Source: Wolfiporia cocos (lineage: Eukaryota > Basidiomycota > Agaricomycetes > Polyporales > Phaeolaceae). Taken from it: a DNA stretch of 64,000 nucleotides. Location: positions 2,976,001-3,040,000 of the forward strand of contig JACCLO010000012.1 in the NCBI GenBank assembly GCA_029448655.1, read 5' to 3'. The stretch's first letter is position 1, and the number at the start of each line of letters is the position of its first letter. Shown here in pieces: positions 20,592-32,217 of the stretch. A model generated the notes under the pieces. It did no database searches. It saw only the letters and a program-made list of their open reading frames with translations, and was not told where the DNA came from. A program made the translations under genes and the position numbers.

Positions 20592-22399
20592 CGCCGGTAG
20601 TAGTTGGCGAAGCCAACAAAGGCCTGGACGTCCTTCACCTTGGCAGGTGTAGGCCAGTCCATGACACCGGCTACCTTCTTAGGGTCCATTTCGACTTTTC
20701 CTTTGGAAATGATCATTCCCAGGTATTCAATACTGCTTTGTTCGAAGAAGCACTTTTCAGGCTTCGCGAACAAGTCGTTGTCTTGCAAGATTTGTAATAC
20801 TTGCTTGACAATACGACGGTGTTCCAACAGGTCGTTTCCGAACACAAGGATGTCGTCTAGGTAGACAATGACCTTTCCTTCTCTGATAAGGTCACCTAGA
20901 ATATCGTTCATCATGTGTTGGAACGTGCTGGGTGCATTACAAAAACCGAAGTACATGACTACAGCTTCGTAAAGGCCGTTAGGCGTAATGAATGCGGTCT
21001 TCCATTCATCTCCCTCCTTGATTCTTACGTTGTTGTAACCCCAACGCAAGTCGAGCTTCGTAAATATCGAAGCCTGGCTAAGCTTATCGATAAGCTCGTC
21101 TATGCGTGGGAGAGGGTACCTGTTTTTAATGGTCAAGTCGTTTACTTTCCGGTAATCGACTACCATTCGGGCTCCGCCGTCTTTTTTAGGGACGAAGAAG
21201 ACCGGGCTCGCGATCGGGGATTTTGAGTGTCGGATGTAGCCCTTCCGTAACTCTTCCTGAATCCACTGATCTAGCGAGTTCGCTTCCTGAGGAGACATCT
21301 TGTATGCCTTACTCGGGGGCGGTAGTACCGCGTCATCGGGGAAGTCGATGGCGTGGTCATATGGTTTCCGTTCGGGCATCCTTTCGGATGCGCGTTGAGA
21401 AAATACCGTGGGACCAAACTCCTGGTATTCCTCCGGAACCAAGGATTTCCATTTCTGGAGATCCGCATCTGTCAGGAATTCATCATCCGACTTCTCCGTT
21501 ATCGACTGAATGGCATCGATAAGGAGTTCCGTTCCTTCGTCAAGGGTGTTCACCCAAGCGACAAAGGGATTCTCCGGCTCCTCTAAGCCGAGAAAATCTA
21601 TTGGAAAGTCATTGATGATCTGATAGATGTTGCGGGGTTCGATTTCGTCCTCTTCCTCTGAAATCGAAACCCGTTTGCCATGTTTGCATTTTTCCGTACA
21701 TCGATATGTGAAGGTTCCTTCCGGCCAGTTGAAGTCCGGGTTGTGTTTCAGGAACCAATCATATCCGAGGATCACATCCGCATTCTGTACGTCCATTACG
21801 TACAAGAATTCGGTGGACTTGTGTTCCTCGTGCACCATATAAGCTTTTACTGCCATATTGATATTACCGGCGGTATTAGAGGTACCGTCGGCGTTACGAA
21901 TCTCGAGAGGCGAAGGTAGTTTCTGAGTGACTAACTTCTCCTCGTGTACGAGTTTCTTATCTATGACGCTTATTGATGCACCGGTGTCGATTAATGCCAT
22001 GACGTTAACTTTCTTTCCATATACCCACAGTTCCACCTCGATAGAGAACGATTTATTGTCGTCTCGAGAATCGTTTCCATGTACATTATACAAAGTGAAA
22101 AATTTCAACGCGAGCGGGTCAGGATAAAAGTATTTTACAGGAGGGGCACGTGTAGCTAGTGTCCTTGTCCTCCGGGCAAAGTCCATTGCCGAGTTTCCGA
22201 ATATACCGAGATGGGATACCGGGTGACGTACGACCGCCTTATCTTCCCACGAGATAAGGGGTCTCTGTGAAGCCTCTTCGTAGAGGTGCGCTTCTTCGGG
22301 GCGCTGTACACTCCCAGCCGCTGCGGGGCTGGTGTGTTCTTCACAGAACGTCTTCGAGACGTGTGGTTGGGGCGAGGGGAACCGAGATGGTCCCGACAT
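20592..22399 (-). CDS. pol: pol of B2, N-terminal part (PR-RT), cut by B1
   Basis: This is the start of B2 pol. It covers the protease (DTGA) and the reverse transcriptase with YLDD, up to the YYRR segment at the CGCCG insertion site. The ATG at 22399 lies 59 nt inside gag, as in B1. The open frame runs a further 30 codons into the B1 LTR, which would give a chimeric tail on a truncated PR-RT protein. Joined with 7869-10601 (counting the TSD once) it has exactly 4536 nt, the B1 pol length, so no other damage is evident. Confidence 0.95.
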
Positions 22400-24338
22400 T
22401 GGCGACGGTGGTGGCGGGGGCCGAGGGTCCTGCTGAGCTTGAGTCAGCCGTCACTTCTTCCCAGATCGTTCGGGCACGATACGTCTTGCCATCCGCGGGG
22501 GGCGCCGAGTACGGCTTCTTGCCAGAAGCCTGTCCCTTTCCACTACCCGAAGGAGCAGCCGTGGTCTTTCCAGACGCGGCAGCTGCATCCTTCGCCCTTT
22601 GTTGCTCGGCCCGCTGAGCGGCAGGCACGAATGTTCCCGCGGCCTTGTCTGCCGCAAGCTTAGGACACTTGTTGAAGTAGTGTCCTGTCTGCTTGCAGTA
22701 TGTGCAGACGGCGTTGGTGGTGTCGGCGGGGGCTTTGGCGGGCGCCTTTCCCTTGTCCTTTTTCTTCTCCGACTTCTTTGCAGAAGCGGAGGACGTCTCC
22801 TTCTTTTCGGCAGGTGCCGAGTCCTTCTTGCCGGCCTTCTCGAAGATTGAGCCCTTGATCTTGTCTGGATATGACGTTTGATACATTTCCAGAGCGAAGT
22901 CGATGAGGGGCTCAATGTCGGTCGGGGCCTTGAAGAAAGGGGTTTTGCCGAGGACGTTTAAGGTGTCCTTGACCTTTTCAGGGAGAGTCTCGGTGAATTC
23001 CCACACCAGAGTCTCGTTGGCGGTTTCGGAGAGTCGGCCGAGGGTGCGGAACCGTTCGCAGTAATTGAAATAGTTCGATTCTGCCAGTTCCTTGCCCTTC
23101 GTGCCGTAGTAGCCGCGAATTTCCTTCTTGGCTATCTCCTTATCCGTCATTTTCCCATATTGCACCATGACTGACTTGGTGAAGTCCTCCCAGGTGCCGA
23201 GAGGTTCACCGTTTCCTGCCTTCTTGATGAGAGGCGAGAAAAATTTGTACGCGTCCCCTGTGACGCGGAAGAGGGCCGTGGTGATACGGTCATGGTCGTC
23301 GTAGACCCTGAGCGTACCAAAGTACAGGCCCATCTTTTCCACCCATTCCTGTGCAGTCACCTTTCCAGATGACCCGGAGAATTCGGGGGGAGGGGGGATT
23401 TTCAGGTTTTGAGGCAGACCTGGAATCTGCGGGGCGACGGCTGCTGCAGCAGCGGCTGCAGCTTGAGCGGCGGCAGCGGCCTCGGCTGCTCTGGCTTGAG
23501 CATGACCGGGGGCCGGTGCCGGGTCTTCCGGGGGCGTGCGGACACCGGGAGGGTTGGGAACGGAGGGATTCTTGCGAATCCTCCGGAGTTCCTCGTCGAC
23601 CTTCTCCATGCGTTCGGCAAATGCATCCTCGAGGTCGTCCAGCCGGGACCGGTAATCCTTCCGAAGTTCCTTCTCCATTGCGGAGAACTTAGCGGTGTAC
23701 TCCTGTCGGAGTTCCTTACCAAGGTCCACCAGCGTGGACAGCACCTCGTTACGGACCGAATTTACCGCTTCGTGTAGCTCGTCTTGGGCCTTCTGTTCGA
23801 TTGCCCTGGATTGCCCAGCCAGGGAATCGATTCGTTCATGGATACGCTCCAGGCGGGCGTGCACCATTCGACCTAGGGTGTCGGTGGTGTCATGGCTTAT
23901 GGCCGCACTTCGTTGTACGGCGGCATCGATGATTGGCCCATGTATGGACCCATCCACCTTGTGGTGTTCCTCCTCAGGAAGGTACGCCTTGAGGTTGTTC
24001 TCGACAGCGACATTGGTCTGTCGTGTCGGACCCGAAAATTCCATTTCCAGGGTGGTGGCGGGCCCGATAGGGCGAGTTCGACGAGCCGGTGGGTATCCGG
24101 CAATGGGGGAGCCTGGGCGTGTACCCATGGGGTTGGTCGGAGATTCCCTTTGCGGGGGAGCGAACTCCGGCATTTCCTCTTCTCCTTCCTCTTCCTCTTC
24201 TTCTCCCTCGCTTAGGTGCTCCAGCGTCACCAGTTGCTGGGTTCCCGAGGGACCAGCTACCGGTGTCACCGGGCCTTCTGAGCGGAGGCGCATCTTGCGG
24301 GGAGCGAGGGGAGTGCTGACGGAGGAGGTGGAAGACAT
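22341..24338 (-). CDS. gag: gag polyprotein of B2
   Basis: This intact 665-residue gag has the layout of B1: acidic Glu/Gly run, coiled coil, Ala-rich linker, capsid-like region and one CX2CX4HX4C knuckle. Differences from B1 cluster in the N-terminal third (acidic run and coiled coil), while the capsid to C-terminus is nearly identical. The Met at 24338 is the first in frame and sets the start for the family. The stop overlaps the pol start by 59 nt. A CTAAC (24370-24366) and CAG (ending at 24351) precede the ATG. Confidence 0.95.
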   Translation of the reverse strand: MSSTSSVSTPLAPRKMRLRSEGPVTPVAGPSGTQQLVTLEHLSEGEEEEEEGEEEMPEFAPPQRESPTNPMGTRPGSPIAGYPPARRTRPIGPATTLEMEFSGPTRQTNVAVENNLKAYLPEEEHHKVDGSIHGPIIDAAVQRSAAISHDTTDTLGRMVHARLERIHERIDSLAGQSRAIEQKAQDELHEAVNSVRNEVLSTLVDLGKELRQEYTAKFSAMEKELRKDYRSRLDDLEDAFAERMEKVDEELRRIRKNPSVPNPPGVRTPPEDPAPAPGHAQARAAEAAAAAQAAAAAAAAVAPQIPGLPQNLKIPPPPEFSGSSGKVTAQEWVEKMGLYFGTLRVYDDHDRITTALFRVTGDAYKFFSPLIKKAGNGEPLGTWEDFTKSVMVQYGKMTDKEIAKKEIRGYYGTKGKELAESNYFNYCERFRTLGRLSETANETLVWEFTETLPEKVKDTLNVLGKTPFFKAPTDIEPLIDFALEMYQTSYPDKIKGSIFEKAGKKDSAPAEKKETSSASAKKSEKKKDKGKAPAKAPADTTNAVCTYCKQTGHYFNKCPKLAADKAAGTFVPAAQRAEQQRAKDAAAASGKTTAAPSGSGKGQASGKKPYSAPPADGKTYRARTIWEEVTADSSSAGPSAPATTVANVGTISVPLAPTTRLEDVL

Positions 24339-24350
24339 TTTTTGTGAATA

Positions 24351-24370
24351 CTGTTTGTGACGAATGTTAG
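24351..24370 (-). promoter_or_regulatory. candidate 3' splice site before gag (B2)
   Basis: The same CTAAC branch motif and AAACAG acceptor as B1 are kept, although the few bases between the acceptor and the ATG have changed. That is mild evidence for selection on the site. Confidence 0.55.
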
Positions 24371-24487
24371 TTTCCGGTTACTCATTGTCTTAGATTCTTA
24401 AGAAGGGATTGGGTTTTGAAAGCTGCAACTTTCGTTATAGATCACACTCGCACTCTATTTCAGAGTTAAAAGATGATAGTATTTCTA

Positions 24488-25387
24488 CTATACAATCGCG
24501 AGTATATCCTCTTCTACCGAAGTAGTTGAGGGCCCTGCCACCTTGTCAGGTGGTGTTACACCGAAGGCAAAAGTAATTTGTAGCGCTACGCATTCTGCTA
24601 CGATACGAGCTAAGTCCGTACGCCAATCCAAAAAGGAAATGTTGCCGAGTTGTTTACAGTACTTTTTCATAATTCTCCAGTCTCTATTGGTGATCCTCCC
24701 CCGTCTCGCTCTATCCTTTACGTTATCCACCAGATCCTCTAATTCTACTACCATAGTATGGAAACGCATGTCGTTTTCCATATGGAAGCCTGGGTAATTA
24801 GGGGGGTGGTTGGCGAGAGGAGTAAGACGAGTGAGAGTGCCTTCTAGCATGGGAATAACTTGATCGCATGCTTGGAGGGGTTTCTTCTTCCCGAAGACGA
24901 GGGAAGGGTCGAGAATCTTGTGGTTGGCCGGAACAGAAGGTCCGGCCGCCGGGCTGGAGAGACGGAGGGCCAGTGAAGAAGCTGCTTGCTTGGCTTCCTT
25001 GGCGGCTTGCTTGGCGGCGATTCGCTTATTCAGCTTATCGCGGGCGAGCTTGAGCTTGTTGAGTTCGCGGAGTTCGATAAGGTTTTCCATGGCGGTAATG
25101 GAAGCGGCTAGCTTCTCTTCCTCTGTCCAGATGCGCTTGGCGAGCGGAACTGGCTTGGGAGGTCGAGGAGCGGGTTTCCCAGCCTCAGCGATGTGCTTTG
25201 GCATGTGGACGGGAATCTCCCAAAGATGGAGCTTCCCGGTGTAGTCTTCCTTTACAGGAAGAGTGTACGTGACGTCCTCTGCCCGAGGAATGTCGGCGGT
25301 GTCGATGCGGCTGAGAAGGGACCGCTTCGCCGGTTTGACGTAAGGGGCAGTGGAGGAGCCACGGGTGCGACGGGTAACGCGGGGCAT
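24488..25387 (-). CDS. ORF0 of B2, uncharacterised protein upstream of gag
   Basis: This 299-residue frame is the same length as B1 ORF0 and differs at only a few residues. The basic N-terminus, Pro-rich patch, charged helix and conserved C-terminal helical domain are all present. In B2 the bases before the ATG are out of frame with the longer B1 reading, which fixes the start at 25387. Many third-position differences from B1 are silent, as expected of a protein-coding gene. Function unknown. Confidence 0.8.
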   Translation of the reverse strand: MPRVTRRTRGSSTAPYVKPAKRSLLSRIDTADIPRAEDVTYTLPVKEDYTGKLHLWEIPVHMPKHIAEAGKPAPRPPKPVPLAKRIWTEEEKLAASITAMENLIELRELNKLKLARDKLNKRIAAKQAAKEAKQAASSLALRLSSPAAGPSVPANHKILDPSLVFGKKKPLQACDQVIPMLEGTLTRLTPLANHPPNYPGFHMENDMRFHTMVVELEDLVDNVKDRARRGRITNRDWRIMKKYCKQLGNISFLDWRTDLARIVAECVALQITFAFGVTPPDKVAGPSTTSVEEDILAIV

Positions 25388-26434
25388 GATTCTAAGAAAG
25401 TGCAGCTTTCATGAGAAACGAAGTTTCCCAGTGATACGTCCAAGAACAGGAATAAAAGGGATTATGTAAGGTAGGGTAGTGGACTCCTTTTCAGGAGCAA
25501 AGAAGGTGTACTACGGGGCATAATTACTCTTATGTTGCGCGCAAACCCTGTGCCGAGATGGCGCGGATATTCGCATGACCCTAACGGTCAGAGGCGCCGA
25601 CTCCAGGGGTAGAGTTGCTGACTGCCAGGCCGGTTCCTGGGTCAGATGATTGGGATTCGGATACACGACACCGCCCCGGAGGGACGATGCCGGAAAGTGG
25701 CTGGGATTTTACATCCCTTAGCCTGTCCATGCTTCAACAATGAGGTTGCCGTCTGTAGCCACATGGGTGTCACATCAGGGCTAAAAAACCATTGTCGATT
25801 CTAAGATCGCGAGACAGCAGCGCTCCACATCCCGAAGGAGTGGGCCACGCGCTTCTCTTCCAATGGGGCCCCAAATCCGTTTGACCCATGCTCGCACGCC
25901 GAGCTGCCCGGAGGACTTATGCTATTGGCTACCGCGAGTGACCTATGGCAGGGTGATTTTTTACGTCACCCCCCTCACTGCTTTTCCCATAACGGGTTCA
26001 AAGCAGGTCCCTTACGCCTGGGAGGCGGCTTTGGAAAATTCCCATGCCATCATAATGATGACCCTATGGATAATGATGGGGCGCTGAACAACGCTTGCCA
26101 TGACAGGGGGTTGGGCGCACACAGGCAGACTGTCCCCTTTTCTCCACAGGCGGGTCTTAACCGCGCATAGTCCAAGCTTGTCAGCGAGGACCATGTCTCC
26201 TTGACCCTGGAGTCCGGGTTAGGTAGGCCTCCTGCCTAAAAAGGCGGTGTGGCTTCCCTGGTTGCCAATCCTCTGCCGAGGATGGCGATGTATCCCCCAG
26301 ATCTCAACTATCACCCCAATCGCCTTGTCAGGCAGAAAGGGATGTGCGCAGCAACAAGTAATAGCCCCTGTAGGATAGAAACCCAGACCCAAGCGCAAGC
26401 GCAAGGGCGGGGGTAGGGGGGAGATTTGTTCTTA
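25388..26434 (-). other. B2 leader between 5' LTR and ORF0
   Basis: This untranslated leader matches the B1 leader closely. It contains the primer site (26422-26432) and a candidate intron (26461-26368 on the minus strand, 94 nt). I see no other gene in it. Confidence 0.7.
26422..26432 (-). promoter_or_regulatory. self-priming primer-binding site of B2
   Basis: It is the 11-nt perfect complement of AGATTTGTTCT at 26567-26557 in the adjacent LTR. In B2 the TATATAAG box ends 26 nt before that segment. Confidence 0.75.
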
Positions 26435-27133
26435 TGACACAGACTAGACTGTGGGACTCACACTATAACCTAATAAGCGACTTGAAGGAGTTGCTGGAGG
26501 TTGGTGAGGAGGCTAGTGGGCGCAAGCAGAGATGATATGTAACTGTGCGAATGCAGAGAACAAATCTAAGGCTTATCCGCAGCGATAGCCCTACTTATAT
26601 ACATGCATTGTTTGGTTACCAGTAAGGGAGCCAAACATGAAGACGGTCTGTGCGCAGACATAACTAATATAGCTAAGTCGTAAACTACAATAGACCATGT
26701 GCGCCGGTAATGACCGCACCAGTAAGATCGTTTGTTTGGACCGTAGGTCCATGTTGTGGAAGTGGCTGTAGCTACGTTAGTAAGCCATGCATGTGATTCT
26801 TATATACCGGCATCGGGATATGAGTAATCGTAAAGGCATTGGCATGTGATAACGAGCGGGCCGCTTATCCAATTGCCCTGACATAGCCCGGTATCGGGAT
26901 ATGAGCAAAGCGCGTGACACCGGAGGTTAGTCCGCTGAGTCATTGACGCGTACGAACGTGTTATGTACGTGTTGTTATGACAGGTGGACGTATACCGCGT
27001 TGTGTACGTGTTGTTTGGTTGCGTGTACGTGTAGACGGGCGCTTAGCAGCGTAAACGTCTACAAGGTCGTAGAAATACCAGATAAATAGGTAGAAATACG
27101 GGAAAAATAGTGGCATGTCCCAAATCTGTGACA
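26435..27133 (-). repeat. B2 5' LTR with promoter
   Basis: This 699-bp LTR is the pair of 7131-7829, with about one difference by eye. It contains the TATA box, the predicted start and self-primer at 26567-26557, and a GTGAGT donor near its end. Confidence 0.93.
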
Positions 27134-27138
27134 GTGGG

Positions 27139-27423
27139 CACGTCCCCTGGCAACCTTTAATACCCTCTGCCTGCTTGTCTCTTGCGTGCAGGGTCCTTGA
27201 CGACAAAGCCTGCTACGTCCTACTTGGCCGTGGGGGCCTCTATTCATTGCATCCAACTTATCTCTTATTCCTTTACCTGCTAGTCTGGGCAATACGGCAG
27301 GGCTCCTCAATAGGAGCGCCTTCTTGTTCTCCGCCATAGGAGGGTAGGGGGCTATTGGAGTTAGGGATAGGGCGGATATAGAGGTTCCCCGCTGGGGCGG
27401 GTGGCACGGTGGTTACCGTGACA
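27139..27423 (+). repeat. D1 5' LTR, part downstream of B2
   Basis: It continues the D LTR from the GTGGG duplication (27134-27138) to the terminal GTGACA. It ends with the CACGGT-GGTT-ACCGTG hairpin typical of this LTR. Confidence 0.9.
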
Positions 27424-28132
27424 TAAGATAAGTTCTATTCTACCCGACCGCCCGTTGACGTCGTATACGGGCCCTCGGGGTCTTCAACGCATAGGTTCGA
27501 CGACGTGGCGGGGCAGCCTCTGGCACAAGCGTCAGAGGTCGGCAGACATACATGCCAGCCCCCACATAAGCGTTGTCAGGGCGACGAGCGCCCAGGACCG
27601 ACCGCGGATTGAAGAAGCCAGCTGGACTCCGCAGGTCACAGCGGAGTCCCTCGGCAGCGAGAAGATCGGCGACACTCGACCTTAGTGGGTATGTGAAGCA
27701 CCCCGGTGCAACCCCACGTCGGCAGGTCAGCGAAGTGAAGCCGGACGACAGGTGTCCCGTACCTATGGACACCCTTAGACGACAGACGCGACCTCCACCA
27801 CCAAGGAGGCCCAGAGACCAAAACGCCACCAGGGCAACCACCCACCATCCAACCGACGTCCTACCAACTGCGCGCAAATAACCAAGCACACCGTGTGGGA
27901 GCGCCAGTACCAAGAGCGCCGAAAACGGCTCCTACCGCTGGTGAAAATGCAAAAGCGGCGAGCGCAAGGACGGGACCGGCTTAGGGAGGTAGGCTGGGGA
28001 TTAGGTGCCAAAACTGGAGAGCGGGCACTCAGGTCGACCAGCGGTGAGTGCGAGCGTCGAAGAATCGTCGACAGGGGGTAGCTAGGGGGAACATCCTTCG
28101 TCGGGCCGACAAAAATTCTAAGGAGGGGGTGA
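27424..28132 (+). other. D1 non-coding core
   Basis: The core begins with the self-priming site AAGATAAGTTCT (27425-27436), complementary to AGAACTTATCTT in the LTR. It ends with a polypurine tract before 28133. Several open frames of 76-157 codons exist on both strands, but none resembles gag or pol and I do not call them genes. The D3 core at 44128 is very similar. Confidence 0.8.
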
Positions 28133-28739
28133 TGTCACAAGAAATCCCGGAATAAAGGGCTTTCCTGGTGACTTATTAACCTTTATTCTCCAGATATTCG
28201 CTACGTTATACCTAGCCGCCCGGGACTGCACGTGCATGGGAAATAGATAAGCTTCTCATATCTTATCTCTTACTTAGGTCACGTGGTACGTCACTGGAGT
28301 CACGATCATTACTTAGTCATGTGCAGCGTAGTCACAGTGTGCACAGACCACACCATTAGGGCAGGTCTTGTAGCTATAGGAGTCTGCGTCCACATGTATA
28401 TATACTAGGTAGTGTTCTGAGGTACTCCTTAGAACTTATCTTCTCGTCGTTGGGGGCGCGTCCCCTGGCAACCTTTCATATACCGTCTGCTTGCTTGTCT
28501 CTGCATGCAGGGTCTTAGTCGATAAAGCCTGCTACGTCCTACTTGGGCATGGGGGCCTCTATTCATTGCATCCCTCTATCTCTTATTCCTTTACCTGCTA
28601 GTCTGGGCAATACGGCAGGGCTCCTCAATAGGAGTGCCTTCTTGTTTTCCGCCATAGGAGGGTGGGAGGCTTTAGGGGTTAGGATAGGCGGATATGGAGG
28701 TTCCCCGCTGGGGCGGGTGGCACGGTGGTTACCGTGACA
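28133..28739 (+). repeat. D1 3' LTR
   Basis: This uninterrupted 607-bp D LTR, TGTCACAAGAAATCCC to ACCGTGACA, defines the family. It contains TATATATA 26 nt before AGAACTTATCTT. Confidence 0.92.
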
Positions 28740-28744
28740 AGGAG

Positions 28745-28975
28745 CCAAGCGCTCCATACTTCAGTTCTATTCTATCGTCGTTACCACGAACGCCCACCCA
28801 CGGAGTACCATAGGTACTCCCAGTGGACTACCATTGGTAGTCCCAAGCTTCGTCTGGTTTGCGGCTGCGCTACTATTCCACTAGCAACTGCTGCACTAGG
28901 TCCATCTTCCTCGTCTAGTCGCCCTAGTACTTCAGGATAGCGACTAGGTGAGTCCCACAGGATAGATCTGTGTCA
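28745..28975 (+). repeat. solo LTR of family C, second part
   Basis: It resumes the C LTR after AGGAG (28740-28744) and ends TGTGTCA. AGTTCTATTC at 28763 would lie about 24 nt after the TATTTAAG box of 6791 once D1 is removed, matching the promoter geometry of A, B and D. A GTGAGT donor is at 28948. Confidence 0.88.
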
Positions 28976-28980
28976 GTGAT

Positions 28981-31900
28981 GAATGGAAGACGGCGTTTAT
29001 TACACACCGTGGACTATACGAGGCAACGGTAATGTATTTTGGTTTCTGCAATGCCCCCGTAACGTTCCAAGCAATGATGAACTCTATCCTCGCACCGTTC
29101 ATTCGGACCGGCAAGGTGGTTGTCTACCTAGACGACATCTTGATTTTTGGGAATGATATGGAGGAACATCGGCGACTTACCAAAGGGGTTCTCCAAACCC
29201 TGAAGGACTCGGACTTGTATGCGAAGCCCGAAAAGTGCTTCTTTGAACAATCTTCCATCGAATACCTAGGAATGATCATTTCCGATGGAAACATTATGAT
29301 GGATCCAAAGAAGTACGCCGGAGTTCAGGACTGGCCCAGACCTACTAAGGTCAAAGAGGTTCAAGCTTTCCTTGGATTTGCCAATTTCTACAGGCGATTC
29401 ATAGAAGGCTTCTCAAAAATAGCCAAACCACTCACCATGCTGACCAAAAAGTCATAAGCTTGGCATTGGGACGCCGAGCAGGAAAATGCCTTCCAAACAC
29501 TAAAGGAAGCATTTACCAAAGCGCCCGTGCTTCGAATCCTGTCGCATGATCAGCCTTTCTGCGTAGAAACAGATGCGTCAGACTTCGCTACAGGAGCAGT
29601 ACTATCTCAGTTAGATCCTACGGATAAAAAATTCCACCCCATGGCATACTATAGCAAATCGCTAAGTGCCCCGGAAAGGAACTACGAGATCTACGACAAG
29701 GAAATGTTGGCTGTCATCAGGGCTCTAGAGAAGTGGCGACACTACCTAGAGGGACACCCTGAAAAATTCGAGATATGGTCGGATCACCTAAACCTGACCT
29801 ATTTCAAAACGGCGCAAAAACTGACGAGACGACAAGCCCTTTGGGCACTGTACCTCTCACGCTTCAACTTCCAAATGAAGCACAAACCTGGCAAAACAAT
29901 GCTAACTGCGGATCCTCCATCCAGGCAGCCAGACCATGAGGAGGGGGTGGATCTCGATAATCGCGATCAGGTTCTTCTGAAACCTGAGTGGTTCGAGCAA
30001 GAGTACATGGCAATGGCTCTTGATACCTCCCATGCCGCCCCACAATCGGAAGACGAATCGATACTCCGAGAGATTCGCAAAGCGTTGCTAGACGACAAGG
30101 TCACAAAAGATCACAACGAGCTGCTCTCATCCGGCCCTCGTGAATTCAAAAAAGACCTATCCGAATGGAACTACGAAGGAGGGTTACTCCTCCGAAGAGG
30201 CAAAGTCTACGTTCCAGCTACACCAGCGGATATCAGACGGCAAGTGGTCGAGTACCATCACGATCACAAGTCAGCTGGGCATTTCGGACGTTACAAAACG
30301 TACGAATTGCTAAGCCGCAACTATTGGTGGCCCGGAATGTTCGTTTACGTCAAGAAATACGTAGACGGATGCGACACATGCCAACGTATGAAGAACCACC
30401 CGCAGAAGCCGTACGGCCCCCTGCAACCCTTACCGGTGCCGTCAGGCCCGTGGGAAGTGGTGACAATAGACCTGATTACTCAGCTACCCCCATTGGGAAT
30501 GCATGACGCGATCATGGTCGTAGTGGATCGACTGACCAAAAGAGCAAGGTTTTTCCCTATAGAAAATACCTTCTCAACGAAAGACCTAGCTACGATACTC
30601 TATCAAAAGGTATATCCCTTACACGGGTTACCGAAACAGATAGTATTGGACAGAGGGACACAATTCGCCTCAAAACTATTTGGTGAATGGTGCACCCTGC
30701 TGGGAATTCAAAGGTCGATGACTACTGCGTACCATCCGCAGGCAGACGGACCAACCGAACGAGTAAATCAAATACTCGAACAGTATCTACGGTGCTACAT
30801 CAACACGTACCAAAAAGATAATTGGTCGGAGTTCCTGCCAACAGCGAAATTTGCGTACAATAATGCAGCCAGCGAAACTACCAAGGAATCTCCGTTCCTG
30901 GTGGAATTAGGTCGTCACCCTATTGCAGGACCAAGCAGTTTCGAGCCAAGTCAAAACAAAGACTTAGTAGAAATTGCGAACACACGGTTCTCTGCACAAG
31001 AAAAAGCTAAGGCGGCAATGAAAATTGCAGCCGAAAGATGGTCCTGGTACTATGACCAAAAGAAGCAGGTCATCCCCTTCAAAGTAAGTGACAAAGTACT
31101 CGTGGACGTGCGAAGTTGGCAAGACACCGAAAGAAGTCTAGCCCCTCGCTACATCGGCCCATTCCAAATCACGGAAAAATTGGGACCGGTAACGTTCAAG
31201 GTGTACATGGACGCGCAATATAGGGCTTACCACCCTGTGTTCCATGCTTCAAAACTGGTCATGTACAAGGAATCAACCATCGAAGGTCAAAAGAGTCATT
31301 CCCCTGCGGCTGACAAGCCAACGGAAATGGAAGACCCGGAAGAATGGGAAGTGGAAGCCATTCTCGACCATCGTAACAAACGCGGCCGGTGGGAATACCT
31401 TATTCATTGGAAAGGCACCGGACCTGCAGAAGACACGTGGGAAATCGAGGAACATTTGGCCAACGCTAAGGAGATACTGGACGAGTACAAGGCAAAATAC
31501 TCAGCCCTTAGTACCGACCCAAATCAACCCCTTCGCCGATCAACTAGACTCGGCGGAACACGGCAGACAATAGCCGTCTTCGACCCTGATTCACCAGATT
31601 GGGATTCAGACACATGTGTCTGGCCCGATGACTGGCCCCAATATCGAGACGATGTCAATCCTACACAACCAAAAGTGTACTACAAGCGCGATCCCTTTAC
31701 GGGGCAATGGGTACATTCCGACGTTGAGTTCAATGAAGACTTGGAAATCAAAGTAGGAGTCAATGGCAAGCTACCGACCAGGGGAACAACCGACGCAATC
31801 GGCTACGATTTGTATGCCGCGCAGGATATCCTGATCAATTCATGGAAATACGCTTCGGTTCCAACAGATATTCGCATCAAAGTTCCATATGGAACATACG

Positions 31901-32217
31901 GTCGGATAGCGCCAAGGTCTGGACTTGCAAAAAGGGGCATTGACGTCCTTGCAGGTGTAATAGACCATGACTACCGCGGAGAAGTTTTTGTCATGTTGAT
32001 GAACCTCACTGGAGACCCGTACCAAGTAAAGAAAGGCGACCAAATTGCGCAACTAATTTGCAAAGTAGCGATCACGCCTGAAATACAGAAATCCATGACC
32101 AAGGAGAAGTTCAAAAAAGAAATTCAACCTCACCTACATGGAGGTGGGCCCTACAATGAGCAGTTCAACAAGCCAACCAAGCGCGGTACACAAGGTTTTG
32201 GATCAACAGGACGATAA
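28981..32217 (+). pseudogene. pol: pol of A1, C-terminal part (RT to dUTPase)
   Basis: It continues A1 pol after the duplicated GTGAT. It covers the rest of RT (YLDD), RNase H, integrase, chromodomain and dUTPase. A TAA at 29455-29457 replaces a Glu codon between RT and RNase H. Many missense changes are C-to-T or G-to-A at CpG, for example Ser to Leu beside the second integrase Asp (30647), and Arg to Gln at several sites including dUTPase motif 4. The integrase motif near the catalytic Glu has Gln to Pro. The coding capacity is clearly lost. Confidence 0.93.

Larger units (their letters stand above)
7131..27133 (-). mobile_element. B2: family B Ty3/gypsy element, pol split by B1
   Basis: On the minus strand the order is 5' LTR (27133-26435), leader, ORF0, gag, pol and 3' LTR (7829-7131). 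GTGGG flanks it at 7126-7130 and 27134-27138, inside the D1 5' LTR. Pol is cut by B1, but both halves are open and together have exactly the coding length of B1 pol. The two 699-bp LTRs differ at about one base by eye, so the insertion is recent. Confidence 0.95.
6805..28739 (+). mobile_element. D1: non-autonomous family D element, carrying B2 and B1
   Basis: The order is LTR (6805-7130 and 27139-27423), non-coding core (27424-28132) and LTR (28133-28739). The whole is flanked by AGGAG at 6800-6804 and 28740-28744. Without B2 it is about 1.93 kb and encodes no retroviral protein, which fits a TRIM/small LARD-type element. The two LTRs differ at many positions, so D1 is older than D3. Confidence 0.9.

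Noticed and set aside
27440..27913. 157-codon minus-strand frame and overlapping plus-strand frames in the D core
   Set aside because: They overlap each other on both strands, resemble no protein family, and are shared only because D1 and D3 are recent relatives.
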